Positions 24,478 to 33,336 are shown, counted from the first letter of the stretch. The stretch is 64,000 nt of DNA from an uncultured Oscillospiraceae bacterium (GCA_900540865.1 UQHH01000004.1:1-64000), one strand, 5' to 3'. Translations and numbers: made by a program. Notes: generated from the letters alone by a model not told the origin.

Positions 24478-25482
24478 CTAAAACAGCTTTTGCAGAATCT
24501 CCTGTGTCGCCTGTTTGAGCGCAGCCTCGTCGATTGCCGGAAGGCCTGCGTCATACCGGTCGCTGTCCTCCTTTGCCTTCTTTAAAAAAGCAACGCCGGA
24601 CGCAATCATCTCTTTATACGCCTTCTGTGAGCCGTTGAGCTCGGCCTGGTACTTTTCATCCGTGCCGGGCGTTACGCATGTTTTGTAAATATCGATGATT
24701 TCATCCTCAGGACGTTCGGGGAAGTATTCGTGCGGGGCAGTGCTGTCAAACAGGCAGAACCCCAGCTCCCTTACCGCGACAAGGTCAAGGCTGTCAGGGT
24801 CGAGCGAACAATGGTAAATTTCCGTACGGAAGCCGCGTGAAACAGCAGTCTGCGCTATTTTCTTCAGGAAGGTAGACTTTCCTGTTCCCGGGCGGCCCTT
24901 AATCAAATACCGTTTGGGAATACCCTCCGTTACCTCTGGAATATAGTTTACATTGCCGTCCACAGTCGCCGCGCCGAAAAAGCGGTGTACCTCTGTTCCG
25001 GGGGAATTAAGGCTCTTCCCGTCAAACAGCATATGTATTGTTTCTTTCGTTAGACGGTCGGCGGCGTCAAAGTCCATATGGGCAATATAAATTTTTTCCT
25101 GTTCGTCGTGAAGGACGCGCGCATTGGTAAAAATTTTTCTTGCCCTGTTTAAATTTTCCTTTATGGACGCAATCGCTCCAGCCTTCGCATTCGATAAATA
25201 ATTGAGTTCATCCGGGTCGTAAGCGTCAAAGCCGAATACGCCGCATGAGCGTTCCGGCAGGATAATCCCCTGCATCGTGTTGTCGAGGCAATGATGGACG
25301 ATTTCGGCCGGGGTATTTTCCTCCTGCGCCCGGCTGTACACGGCGGAAATAATTTTCTCGAGTACAGCGTGCGGGTAACCGCTCAGGCGTACACACCGTT
25401 CAAGCTGTGCGAAATTAGATTCATAATAAGACACATGGCGCGGTACATTGGAAATCGCAAAAAGATGTATGGTGGAATTCAA
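24478..25482 (-). CDS. PRK06851-like P-loop ATPase
   Basis: A 334-residue protein starting at TTG 25482 (GGAGG 7 nt upstream). The C-terminal half has Walker A GRPGTGKSTFLKK near residue 195, then YHCSLDPDSLDLVAVREL, FDSTAPHEYFPERPEDEIID and PGTDEKYQ, matching the C-terminal domain of the PRK06851 family. In that family the N-terminal half is a second P-loop ATPase domain, but here residues 1-120 show no Walker motif, so only one active site remains. The biological role is unknown. Confidence 0.78.
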   Translation of the reverse strand: MNSTIHLFAISNVPRHVSYYESNFAQLERCVRLSGYPHAVLEKIISAVYSRAQEENTPAEIVHHCLDNTMQGIILPERSCGVFGFDAYDPDELNYLSNAKAGAIASIKENLNRARKIFTNARVLHDEQEKIYIAHMDFDAADRLTKETIHMLFDGKSLNSPGTEVHRFFGAATVDGNVNYIPEVTEGIPKRYLIKGRPGTGKSTFLKKIAQTAVSRGFRTEIYHCSLDPDSLDLVAVRELGFCLFDSTAPHEYFPERPEDEIIDIYKTCVTPGTDEKYQAELNGSQKAYKEMIASGVAFLKKAKEDSDRYDAGLPAIDEAALKQATQEILQKLF

Positions 25483-25798
25483 ACTGGTTCCTCCCTTTCC
25501 TGCTATCTATTATATTGTATTGCGTCCTTTCCAATTTAGAACTTCAAGGCGTTTTGAACATTGTAATTAAAGGCCACGTGCCAGTATTACCGGCTATTTC
25601 CCGCGTCGCGGCAGGGCAGCCCATATTTTTTGCATCCGTGTAATCCTTATCGTTTTTCTCCTCTGAGAAGAGCTGTGTTGCCATATTATGCTTTTCAATC
25701 TAAGTTTTAAACGGGTATTTGCCCGCTTGGTTCAAAATGGTTATAATAGATTTCCCTTCGGCCTGTATGCGTGTCTAAAAACAATTGAATAATTGTTT
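25483..25798. other. Intergenic region, possible micro-ORF
   Basis: Contains the upstream region of the ATPase gene. One minus-strand open frame at 25544-25684 (46 codons, starting MATQLFSEEKNDK) lacks a clear ribosome site and family match, so it is not called a gene. Confidence 0.3.
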
Positions 25799-25832
25799 AA
25801 AAGAAAAGCCGCGGTAAACATGTTTACCGCGG
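25799..25832 (-). terminator. Terminator of the second MATE gene
   Basis: CCGCGGTAAACA and its complement form a 24-bp perfect palindrome (25809-25832) followed on the minus strand by CTTTTCTTTT. It overlaps the last codons of the MATE gene. Confidence 0.85.
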
Positions 25833-27167
25833 TTTCTGTATCATCCGTTTTTTATAGCTTAAATAAATTAAAATACCTGCCAAATCGGCAAGCGCCCAAC
25901 CGATTGGAACCGACCACCAAATTCCTGTCATGCCGACAGCGGGAATGGCCGACAGCGTATATGCAAGCAGCACGCGGCTCCCCAATGAAATAACAGTGAG
26001 CACAATGGAAACACCGGATTTGCCAAACCCGCGAAACAGGCCATAAAGCAAAAAAAGCACCCCGATACCGACATAAAACAGCCCTTCAATCCGAAGGTAC
26101 TGGATTCCGATGCTGATAATTTCGGCCTCGCCTTCCTTTACAAACAGCCGCATCAGCGGTTCTGCGAATACACAGACGCAAATAGAAGCGAATACGCAAA
26201 AGGCGCTCGATATTTTAATTGCGGCCACCGTTCCCTTATGGATGCGCTCCGGTTGTTTAGCCCCATGATTTTGGGCAATAAAGGTTGAGAAAGCATTTCC
26301 AAAATCCTGCGCCGGCATATAAGCAAACGCGTCGATTTTAACCACTGCGGCAAAAGCGGCGGATGCCGCAAACCCGAAGCTGTTAACCAAGCCCTGAACC
26401 ATCAAAATGCCAAAGTTCATAATTGACTGCTGAATGGATGTCAGCACGGAATTGCTGGCAATCAGTTTTAACAGACGTTTATCAAAACGCATATGCCGTT
26501 TGCGCGGGCAAAGATGTTTCGCTTTGACTAAAGTGTAGATAGCAATGCAAACCGCTGAGAGAGCCTGTGCGGCAATCGTTGCCAACGCAGCGCCCGCAAC
26601 CCCTAATTGAAAGTTTAAAATAAAAACAAGGTCCAGGATGATATTTGTCACGGCAGCCACAGCCAGAAAAATCAGGGGAGCGATTGTATTCCCGGCGCTC
26701 CTCAAGACGGAAGCGAAAAAATTGTATACGGATACAAAGGTCATCCCTGCAAATATTATCTGCAAATAAATACGAGTATACGAAACAGCCTGTGCGGGTA
26801 CATTAATCCATAGAATAAACTGGTCTAAAAGCAGGTAGGAAATAACATTGATAGCGGCGCAAACCAGCAGAATAAAAACAAACGCATTAAATATGCTTGT
26901 TTTCATATCGTCCGTTTTTTCTGCCCCGTAAAGCTGCGCGAATACCACGCCGCTTCCCATACACAGTCCCAGAATAACGGAGGTCAGCAAAACCATCAGC
27001 GCATAGGAAGAGCCGACAGCCGAAAGCGCAGCCGCGCCAATGGTTTTTCCGACAATAAGTGTATCGGCTACGTTATATAATTGCTGCAGCAGGTTGCCCA
27101 GAATCATAGGCAGGCTGAAAACAATCAGGGAACGGCCTATATTTCCTGTAGTCAATTTGTATTCCAT
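25824..27167 (-). CDS. MATE-family exporter, second copy
   Basis: A 447-residue MATE transporter with N-terminus MEYKLTTGNIGRSLIVFSLP and GNLLQQLYNVADTLIVG, characteristic of the MepA-like subgroup. About 12 membrane helices in two halves. ATG 27167 is preceded by CGGAGTAA; a further upstream in-frame start at 27209 has no ribosome site. It is distinct in sequence from the exporter at 19501 (different subgroup), so this is not a recent duplication. Confidence 0.9.
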   Translation of the reverse strand: MEYKLTTGNIGRSLIVFSLPMILGNLLQQLYNVADTLIVGKTIGAAALSAVGSSYALMVLLTSVILGLCMGSGVVFAQLYGAEKTDDMKTSIFNAFVFILLVCAAINVISYLLLDQFILWINVPAQAVSYTRIYLQIIFAGMTFVSVYNFFASVLRSAGNTIAPLIFLAVAAVTNIILDLVFILNFQLGVAGAALATIAAQALSAVCIAIYTLVKAKHLCPRKRHMRFDKRLLKLIASNSVLTSIQQSIMNFGILMVQGLVNSFGFAASAAFAAVVKIDAFAYMPAQDFGNAFSTFIAQNHGAKQPERIHKGTVAAIKISSAFCVFASICVCVFAEPLMRLFVKEGEAEIISIGIQYLRIEGLFYVGIGVLFLLYGLFRGFGKSGVSIVLTVISLGSRVLLAYTLSAIPAVGMTGIWWSVPIGWALADLAGILIYLSYKKRMIQKPR

Positions 27168-27306
27168 TGCTTTACTCCGTTTTTTAGTTATGCTGTCATT
27201 ATACAGCATAACAATAAAAAAATGAAGCCAGGAGTGTGTGAAACGGATTTATTACATCAGGCAGAAAAAACAAAATAAGGGGTTCGAATCCCTCTTGTAA
27301 TTAAAA

Positions 27307-27483
27307 TACCGCCCACGCGTATGCGTGGACGGCCTATTTTGGCCCGCCCGGAGGGATGATGCCGCTTTGCGTCATCCGTCCTTGCGGCATAGCCGCTGCG
27401 GACTTCGCAGCGAAAAACGTGTCACAGGCACGTTTTTTTACGCTGCTCACCCTCTCAGGGTTCGAATCCCTCCTGTATTAAAA
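27307..27483 (-). repeat. tRNA-tail element, distal 177-bp unit
   Basis: In tRNA-Arg orientation the unit holds an antisense-like T-arm (GGAGGGATTCGAACCCT), GAGAGGGTGAGC, a nested hairpin with AAAACGTG/CACGTTTTT, GC-rich hairpins, and a copy of the tRNA-Arg 3' end with its CCA and downstream flank. The same 177-bp period repeats at 27484. A truncated third copy (antisense T-arm only) continues to about 27278. Confidence 0.85.
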
Positions 27484-27660
27484 TACCGCCCACGCATTTG
27501 CGTGGACGGTCTATTTTGGCCCGCCCGGAGGGATGATGCCGCCTTACGGCATCCGTCCTTGCGGCATAGCCGCTGCAGACTTCGCAGCGAAAAACGTGTC
27601 ACAGGCACGTTTTTTCACGCTGCTCACCCTCTCAGGGTTCGAATCCCTCCTGTATTATAA
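27484..27660 (-). repeat. tRNA-tail element, proximal 177-bp unit
   Basis: Same length and layout as the distal unit with roughly a dozen base differences. It begins directly after the hairpin that follows the true tRNA-Arg 3' end. The open frames crossing these units (WPARRDDAALRHPS-like) merely translate the repeat and are not genes. Confidence 0.85.
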
Positions 27661-27693
27661 TACCGCCCACGCGTTTGCGTGGACGGTCTATTT

Positions 27694-27770
27694 TGGCCCG
27701 CCCGGAGGGATTCGAACCCCCGATCTCCGGAATCGGAATCCGTTGCGTTATCCAGCTGCGCCACGGGCGG
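27694..27770 (-). tRNA. tRNA-Arg (anticodon CCG)
   Basis: Acceptor CCGCCCG/CGGGCGG, D-arm GCGCAGCTGGATAACGC, anticodon stem CGGA/TCCG with loop TTCCGAT (anticodon CCG), T-arm GGGGGTTCGAATCCCTC, discriminator G and an encoded CCA. Reads the rare codon CGG. It is followed by two 177-bp units that each repeat its 3' end. Confidence 0.95.
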
Positions 27771-27848
27771 ATATTTGTATTATAGCTTTTTTCTCCGCTG
27801 AATGCAATAATAAATTCCTGTTTTACGTCTGATTCTTTTTGCAACGAT

Positions 27849-27877
27849 TTGACTTGCTAAACAGTAACTAGTATAAT
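27849..27877 (+). promoter_or_regulatory. SigA promoter of the membrane glycosyltransferase-like gene
   Basis: TTGACT (27849-27854) and TATAAT (27872-27877) with 17-bp spacer, 38 bp before the start codon. Confidence 0.8.
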
Positions 27878-27915
27878 GAACAAGTATATGAGCATGACTC
27901 GCTAGGAGGATAAAG

Positions 27916-29448
27916 ATGAGATTCAGTAAAACAAATCGTGCTTTCCATATCATATTCCTGCTCTCTTTCGGGTTGATTGTGCTGTCCGTTTTTTTAACGA
28001 TTGGCGTTCAAAACGCTTTTTGTATTTTATCAGGCGTAGCGCTTGCCGCCGTTGCCGTTATCGCTTATAAGCAGTTAGAAAAGCAGGCAAAAAAGCGGCA
28101 TATTAAAAACTACGACAAGGCTTTTTGGATTATGTTTGCCGTTATGCTTCTATTGCAGCTGGCGATGGGTTACATGTTGATGTGTGAACCGTTAACGGAT
28201 TTGGGAAGGGTTCATGCTTTTGCTAAAAGCGTCGCGCAGACCGGTTCCTTCACAAACACTTATGATTTATATCCCTCCTCACAGGGATATATGGCGCGTT
28301 ACCCCAATAATAACGGTATTTTTCTTCTACTTACCGGCTATTACCGGGTGTTATACCTAATCTTTGGAAAGATACCGCTTTCAGGCGCAGTGTTTTTAAA
28401 CGTAGCCGCGCTAAGTACCTCGGTATTCTTTATTTACCAGACCGCAAAGAAAATCTTTTCTGCCGCAGGCGCGTTCTTAGCCTTCCTGCTATGCTTTTTC
28501 TTCCTTCCGTTCTATACCTATACGCCGTTTTTTTATACCGATACACTGAGTATGCCATTTGTAATCATTCCAATATTTCTGTATATCAGCGCATTAAAAA
28601 CCAAGAAAATATTCAAAAGATACCTTTATCTGTTTCTTTTTGCCGCCCTTGTTTTCATCGGTTATTCCCTGAAAGGAAGCGTCGCGATTATTCTAGCTGC
28701 CGCGGTAGTGTTCTTATTTTTAAGCGTTCCGGTCAAAAGGGCGCTTGCTTGTATGTCTACCGTCGTTGCTGTCTTTTTGGTGTGTATGATGGCTTTCAAT
28801 TCCTTGGTGTCGGCGCTTAATTTTGCGCCGGCAAAGGAACTTGACGAACAGCAATATCCCCTGACACACTGGGTAATGATGGGCCTTAAGGGGAACGGCG
28901 GATTTAATCAGGAGGACAGCAGCTTCACTCGCAAAAGCGGAGCTACGTACGACGAAAGAAAGGCCGCCAATATTGAGGAAATTAAAAAGCGCCTAAAGGA
29001 TTATGGCCCGGCCGGCCTGTTCAACCACCTGACTGAAAAGGGAACCTGGGCATGGTCGGACGGAACCTATTTTATCAGCAAGCATATCTGGAACGAGCCG
29101 CACCGCCCCAATATCCTCCATCAATTTGTCTTGGAGAACGGCAAATACCATGGCAGCTTCGTTTTTGTAAGCAATATGTTCCATGTAATGATGCTGCTGA
29201 TGATATGTCTCTCGGCCTTAGCTTCAGTTATAAGGCCGCGCATGAATTTTTCCGTACTGCTGAAGGGCTTGATTTTCGGCGTGTTCCTGTTCTTCCTTGT
29301 TTGGGAAACCCGTTCCAGGTATCTAATGAATTTTACCCCTGTTTACCTGCTGGTCGTGGCTGACGGAATCATCTCAGCCGCTAATTTCAAGTGGAAGCGC
29401 CCCAAAAAAGAAAGCGCCGGCAAGCGCCTTGATGCCCCTGCGGTATGA
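27916..29448 (+). CDS. Polytopic GT-C-like membrane protein
   Basis: A 510-residue membrane protein with about 11-13 predicted helices and a large extracytoplasmic segment (about residues 290-410). Helix 1 is at 10-30; a CEPLTDLGRVHAFAKS motif after the third helix places an acidic residue where GT-C glycosyltransferases of the PMT/ArnT type have their catalytic Asp. The C-terminus is basic (KWKRPKKES). It probably transfers a sugar from a lipid carrier at the outer membrane face, but no partner gene is adjacent, so substrate and acceptor are unknown. AGGAGG precedes the ATG. Confidence 0.7.
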   Translation: MRFSKTNRAFHIIFLLSFGLIVLSVFLTIGVQNAFCILSGVALAAVAVIAYKQLEKQAKKRHIKNYDKAFWIMFAVMLLLQLAMGYMLMCEPLTDLGRVHAFAKSVAQTGSFTNTYDLYPSSQGYMARYPNNNGIFLLLTGYYRVLYLIFGKIPLSGAVFLNVAALSTSVFFIYQTAKKIFSAAGAFLAFLLCFFFLPFYTYTPFFYTDTLSMPFVIIPIFLYISALKTKKIFKRYLYLFLFAALVFIGYSLKGSVAIILAAAVVFLFLSVPVKRALACMSTVVAVFLVCMMAFNSLVSALNFAPAKELDEQQYPLTHWVMMGLKGNGGFNQEDSSFTRKSGATYDERKAANIEEIKKRLKDYGPAGLFNHLTEKGTWAWSDGTYFISKHIWNEPHRPNILHQFVLENGKYHGSFVFVSNMFHVMMLLMICLSALASVIRPRMNFSVLLKGLIFGVFLFFLVWETRSRYLMNFTPVYLLVVADGIISAANFKWKRPKKESAGKRLDAPAV

Positions 29449-29460
29449 CATAAGTTTTTT

Positions 29461-29497
29461 AATCCCTCCGGCGAGACGCTGCCGGAGGGATTTTTTG
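29461..29497 (+). terminator. Terminator after the GT-C-like gene
   Basis: AATCCCTCCGGC/GCCGGAGGGATT (12 bp, 8-nt loop) followed by TTTT. Confidence 0.92.
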
Positions 29498-29501
29498 TCT
29501 T

Positions 29502-30035
29502 TCAATAGAAAGCAAGCCTGTTTTTCTGTACATCGTTTTCTGCGGGCTGATAAACATATCTGACCGAATAAAGCTCTCTGCCACCGATTGCCTCTAACAT
29601 TTTTTCTCCGTTTGATGCAAAGCCGTTTTTTTCATAAAACCTGCGTGCGGTAAGATTGTCTTCAAATGCCCATAAATAGATGTTGTGCAAGCCCATTGCA
29701 TTTAAACTTTCCATAGAGGCAAGCAGCAGCTTTTTTCCGATACCTTTTCCACATGCCTGCGGAAGAAGATACAACAAAACAATTTCGCCCCATCCAACGT
29801 AAGCGCTGTCTCTAGCCGGAGCGTATGTGCATACGCCGGTAATCCGGCCGTTTTCACAGGCCAGCCAAAGATTCGGCAAAACGCCGGTTAAATATTCAGA
29901 CCATCTGTTTTCCTCAATAGAATCAAGATAAGCCTGAGGTATGAAGGTACGGTAGGCAGTTTTCCAGCTCTGTGCATACACGCGGCTTATTTCGTCTATA
30001 TTATCGCTTTCTGATGAAAAACGCCTGATTTCCAT
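29502..30035 (-). CDS. GNAT-family N-acetyltransferase
   Basis: A 177-residue GNAT protein. Motif A (acetyl-CoA pyrophosphate loop) is LLPQACGKGIGKKLLLASM at about residues 92-110, preceded by WGEIVLLYL and followed by LWAFEDNLTARRFYEKNGF, motif B. It is intact, unlike the GNAT gene at 12497. Acceptor substrate unknown; such single proteins often acetylate small amines or ribosomal protein termini. Confidence 0.88.
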   Translation of the reverse strand: MEIRRFSSESDNIDEISRVYAQSWKTAYRTFIPQAYLDSIEENRWSEYLTGVLPNLWLACENGRITGVCTYAPARDSAYVGWGEIVLLYLLPQACGKGIGKKLLLASMESLNAMGLHNIYLWAFEDNLTARRFYEKNGFASNGEKMLEAIGGRELYSVRYVYQPAENDVQKNRLAFY

Positions 30036-30099
30036 TCTGTTTCGCCCTCTTTTCGCTGCGTCGCTCTCATTCGTTACAAATTAAGTGCGAATAAAAATA

Positions 30100-30133
30100 C
30101 AAAAAGCGGCGCAGTAAGCATGTTACTGCGCCG
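30100..30133 (-). terminator. Terminator of the ribosomal super-operon
   Basis: GGCGCAGTAA/TTACTGCGCC hairpin (30108-30132) followed on the minus strand by GCTTTTTG, just after rplQ. Confidence 0.88.
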
Positions 30134-30160
30134 TGTTTTTATCGCTTTGCCGAGCTGAAA

Positions 30161-30502
30161 TTAAATCAGCTCGATAATTGCCATCTCTGCCGCGTCTCCC
30201 CTGCGGGGGCCGAGCTTTGTGATGCGCGTATAGCCGCCGTTACGGTCGGCATACTTCGGGGCAATCTCGCTGAACAGCTTGTATACGACGTCTTCCTTCG
30301 TTACGAAAGCCATCACCATACGCTTGTTGTGAAGATTGTTTTCCTTTGCGATTGTAATCATCTTTTCCGCCAGGGAGCTGACCTCCTTGGCGCGGGTGAC
30401 CGTAGTCTCTATTTTACCGTTCTCTAAGAGAAAAGTTACCATTGCTCTGAGCATTGCTGTCCTGTGAGCGGTAGCTCTTCCCAGTTTTCTTGTACCGGGC
30501 AT
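30161..30502 (-). CDS. rplQ: 50S ribosomal protein L17 (bL17)
   Basis: 113 residues starting MPGTRKLGRATAHRTAMLRA, the invariant bL17 N-terminus; ITKLGPRRGDAAEMAIIEL is the standard end. A component of the large subunit near the exit tunnel. Last gene of the alpha operon, 43 bp after rpoA and ending before a terminator. Confidence 0.97.
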   Translation of the reverse strand: MPGTRKLGRATAHRTAMLRAMVTFLLENGKIETTVTRAKEVSSLAEKMITIAKENNLHNKRMVMAFVTKEDVVYKLFSEIAPKYADRNGGYTRITKLGPRRGDAAEMAIIELI

Positions 30503-30545
30503 CGAAAATTCACTCCTTTACCTTGTGATTTGCAAAAGGGCCGTA

Positions 30546-31499
30546 TTATTCGTCGTCTTTCTGAAGACTGAAGCCCAGGGAGTTCAGCTTGTAAACTACC
30601 TCTTCCAGGGATTTTCTTCCCAGGTTGCGGACCTTCATCATGTCGTCTTCAGACTTATTGATCAAATCCTCTACCGTATTAATGCCTGCGCGCTTTAAGC
30701 AGTTAAAGGAGCGGACGGAAAGGTCGAGCTCTTCAATCGTCATTTCAAGAACCTTTTCCTTGCCCTTGTCGTCCTTTTCCACCATAATCTCCGTGCTGTA
30801 GCCCTGGTCGGACAAATCGACGAAGAGATTGAGGTGCTCTGTCAAAACCTTTGCCGCAAGCGATACGGCCTCCTGCGCGTTGATGACGCCGTTGGTCCAC
30901 ACGTCGAGCGTAAGCTTGTCGTAGTCGGTAATCTGGCCGACACGCGTGTTTTCCACCGTGTAGTTCACCTTCAGCACAGGCGTATAAATCGAGTCAACAG
31001 GCAATTCGCCAATCACATTGTTGCCGCCCATTGCCTTATTGCGCTCTGCGGGGATATATCCCCTGCCCTTATCGAGGGTAATTTCCATATAAAGCTTTGC
31101 GTCGTCGCCCAAAGTTGCAATGTGCATGTCGGGATTCAGGATTTCAACTTCACTGTCACACTTTATGGAATCGGCGGTGACCTCACAGGGTCCCTCCGCG
31201 TTGATTTCAACCGTTTTGGGGCCATTGCAATGAAGCTTTGCGGTTAAGCCCTTCATGTTCAGGACGATTTCGGTTACGTCCTCCTTCACACCGGGAATGG
31301 TGGAAAATTCATGAAGCACACCGTCAATCTTCAACGAAGTAACAGCTACGCCCTCAAGAGAAGAAAGAAGCACTCTTCTAAGGCTGTTTCCCAAAGTGTT
31401 GCCAAAACCACGCTCCAACGGCTCCACTACAAATCTGCCATAGGTACCGTCGTTTGATAATTCCTCGGTTTCTATTCTTGGCTTTTCAATTTCTATCAT
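30546..31499 (-). CDS. rpoA: RNA polymerase subunit alpha
   Basis: 317 residues. The N-terminal assembly domain (about 1-230) shows GFGNTLGNSLRRVLLSSL, the dimerisation helix. The C-terminal domain (about 250-310) has NCLKRAGINTVEDLI and KVRNLGRKSLEEV, the helix-hairpin-helix motifs that contact UP elements and activators. Lies between rpsD and rplQ, normal for Clostridia. Confidence 0.98.
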   Translation of the reverse strand: MIEIEKPRIETEELSNDGTYGRFVVEPLERGFGNTLGNSLRRVLLSSLEGVAVTSLKIDGVLHEFSTIPGVKEDVTEIVLNMKGLTAKLHCNGPKTVEINAEGPCEVTADSIKCDSEVEILNPDMHIATLGDDAKLYMEITLDKGRGYIPAERNKAMGGNNVIGELPVDSIYTPVLKVNYTVENTRVGQITDYDKLTLDVWTNGVINAQEAVSLAAKVLTEHLNLFVDLSDQGYSTEIMVEKDDKGKEKVLEMTIEELDLSVRSFNCLKRAGINTVEDLINKSEDDMMKVRNLGRKSLEEVVYKLNSLGFSLQKDDE

Positions 31500-31564
31500 T
31501 CAGCGAACCTCCTCCTAACATTGAGCAGTCTGCCTGCTCTGTAAACCTTTAAACGACTGCAGGA

Positions 31565-32164
31565 TTACTTGGAGTACAACTCGACGATCAGGTGTTCCTC
31601 AACCGGGAATTCAATGTCGTCTCTCTGCGGCATCGCAAGAACCTTTCCGCCGAGCGGATTCTGAGATTTTTCAAGCCATTTCGGAACGGTAACGATGGTA
31701 TCGCTTTCCGCCATGGTTTTAAATCTGTTGGTTGAGCGGCTCTTTTCGCAAACCTCGATGACATCCCCAACCTTAATCAAATACGAAGGGATGTTCACCC
31801 TTTTGCCATTGACTGTAAAGTGGCCGTGGTTAACGAGCTGCCTTGCTTCCCTTCTTGTGGAAGCGAGCCCGAGCCTGAAAATAACATTGTCGAGCCTGCG
31901 TTCAATCGTGGTGAGCAGAACCTCGCCGGTTTTGCCGCCCGATTTTTCAGCCTTTTCATAGTACATTCTGAACTGCTTTTCAAGAATGCCGTAAATAAAC
32001 TTTACCTTTTGCTTTTCCGTCAGCTGGAGGCTGTATTCGCTCTTTTTCCTTCTGGAGTTGCCAAGCGGGTTCCTGTTGGAAGTCTTTTTGGAATATCCCA
32101 TCACTGTGGGAGAAATACCGAGTGCTCTGCAACGCTTTGCAATCGGCTGCATATTCTTAGCCAT
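31565..32164 (-). CDS. rpsD: 30S ribosomal protein S4 (uS4)
   Basis: 199 residues with the S4 RNA-binding domain at about 92-150 (RRLDNVIFRLGLASTRREAR, VNGKRVNIPSYLI). The N-terminus lacks the CxnCxxC zinc site, so this is a zinc-free version. S4 nucleates small-subunit assembly. Located between rpsK and rpoA, as in many Clostridia. Confidence 0.97.
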   Translation of the reverse strand: MAKNMQPIAKRCRALGISPTVMGYSKKTSNRNPLGNSRRKKSEYSLQLTEKQKVKFIYGILEKQFRMYYEKAEKSGGKTGEVLLTTIERRLDNVIFRLGLASTRREARQLVNHGHFTVNGKRVNIPSYLIKVGDVIEVCEKSRSTNRFKTMAESDTIVTVPKWLEKSQNPLGGKVLAMPQRDDIEFPVEEHLIVELYSK

Positions 32165-32188
32165 TGATTTTTTCCTCCTTTATTATGA

Positions 32189-32590
32189 CTATACGCGTCT
32201 TCTCTTCGGAGGACGGCATCCGTTATGCGGAATCGGGGTCACGTCTTTAATCATGTTGACCTCGAGGCCTGCGGACTGAAGCGCTCTGATTGCGGCTTCA
32301 CGGCCTGCGCCCGGTCCCTTGACATAAACCTCAACGGACTTCATGCCGTGCTCCATTGCGGCCTTCGCGGCCGTTTCAGCAGCCGACTGCGCTGCATACG
32401 GAGTAGATTTTCTGGAGCCACGGAAGCCCAGCTCTCCGGCGCTCGCCCAGGAAACGGCGTTGCCCTGTGTATCTGTAATCGTAACAATCGTGTTGTTGAA
32501 TGTAGACTGGATATGCGCTGCCCCGCGCTCGATGTTCTTGCGCTCACGGCGTCTGCGCACTGTGGTCTTCTTACCCTTAGGTGCTGCCAT
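32189..32590 (-). CDS. rpsK: 30S ribosomal protein S11 (uS11)
   Basis: 133 residues with HIQSTFNNTIVTITD, RGSRKSTPYAAQ and the C-terminal ITPIPHNGCRPPKRRRV, all hallmark uS11 segments of the platform of the small subunit. 18 bp after rpsM and 24 bp before rpsD. Confidence 0.98.
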   Translation of the reverse strand: MAAPKGKKTTVRRRRERKNIERGAAHIQSTFNNTIVTITDTQGNAVSWASAGELGFRGSRKSTPYAAQSAAETAAKAAMEHGMKSVEVYVKGPGAGREAAIRALQSAGLEVNMIKDVTPIPHNGCRPPKRRRV

Positions 32591-32608
32591 AGGTTAACCC
32601 TCCTTCAC

Positions 32609-32977
32609 TTATTTCTTCTTGTTTGCCATCGTTTTTCTCGGACCCTTGCGGGTACGTGCGTTTGTCTTACTGCGCTGTCCTCTTACGGGCAGGCTCTTTC
32701 TGTGACGAACGCCGCGATAGCAGCCGATTTCAATAAGCCTTTTGATGTCAAATGCGACGTCGCGGCGAAGGTCGCCCTCCACGCGGCAGTTTTTATCGAT
32801 ATATTCTCTGAGCTTTGATACTTCGTCCTCTGTTAAATCCCTGACGCGTGTGTCCGGATTTACACCTGTCGCAGCAACAATGTCGCTTGCGGTTTTGCGG
32901 CCGATTCCAAAGATATAAGTTAAGCCGACTTCGACTCTTTTGTCTCTCGGCAAGTCTACACCTGCGATACGAGCCAT
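32609..32977 (-). CDS. rpsM: 30S ribosomal protein S13 (uS13)
   Basis: 122 residues from MARIAGVDLPRDKRVEVG; an in-frame ATG 39 bp upstream adds a non-conserved extension and is rejected. IFGIGRKTASDIV and the basic tail RGQRSKTNARTRKGPRK are typical. uS13 forms bridges between subunits. It is separated from rpmJ by an unusually long 180-bp spacer. Confidence 0.97.
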   Translation of the reverse strand: MARIAGVDLPRDKRVEVGLTYIFGIGRKTASDIVAATGVNPDTRVRDLTEDEVSKLREYIDKNCRVEGDLRRDVAFDIKRLIEIGCYRGVRHRKSLPVRGQRSKTNARTRKGPRKTMANKKK

Positions 32978-33157
32978 ATCTGTTGCACCTCCGTTAAATC
33001 GTTTATTTGTATTCATGCAGCAAACCGGAAGTTACATTTCGTTCCGGTTCAAAGAAAATGAAAAAGATTGCGTGCAACGGGCGTATTTGAAGTGCCGAAG
33101 GATATTAAAATATCTGAGGCACGGCAAAGGCGTCCGAAGCGCGTGAACTCTTTTATT

Positions 33158-33271
33158 TTAGCCCTGACGCTGCTTGTGCTTGGGATTTTCACAGATAACC
33201 ATGACTTTTCCCTTACGCTTGATAACCTTGCATTTTTCGCAAATCTTTTTGACAGAAGGCCTGACTTTCAT
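33158..33271 (-). CDS. rpmJ: 50S ribosomal protein L36 (bL36)
   Basis: 37 residues starting MKVRPSVKKICEKCKVIKRK. Zinc ligands Cys11, Cys14, Cys27 and His32 are all present, so it is the zinc-binding form. Lies 65 bp after infA. Confidence 0.97.
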   Translation of the reverse strand: MKVRPSVKKICEKCKVIKRKGKVMVICENPKHKQRQG

Positions 33272-33336
33272 AATATAATCATTCCTTTCACTAGAAGCTC
33301 TGTCGGTGGAATACAATCTGAACGGCTTTGTTCAGA

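Noticed and set aside
25544..25684. Possible 46-codon minus-strand gene MATQLFSEEKNDK
   Set aside because: No clear ribosome site and no recognised family; kept only as a note on the gap.
27325..27660. Open frame across the tRNA-tail units
   Set aside because: It translates the repeat; the identical peptide block recurs with the 177-bp period.
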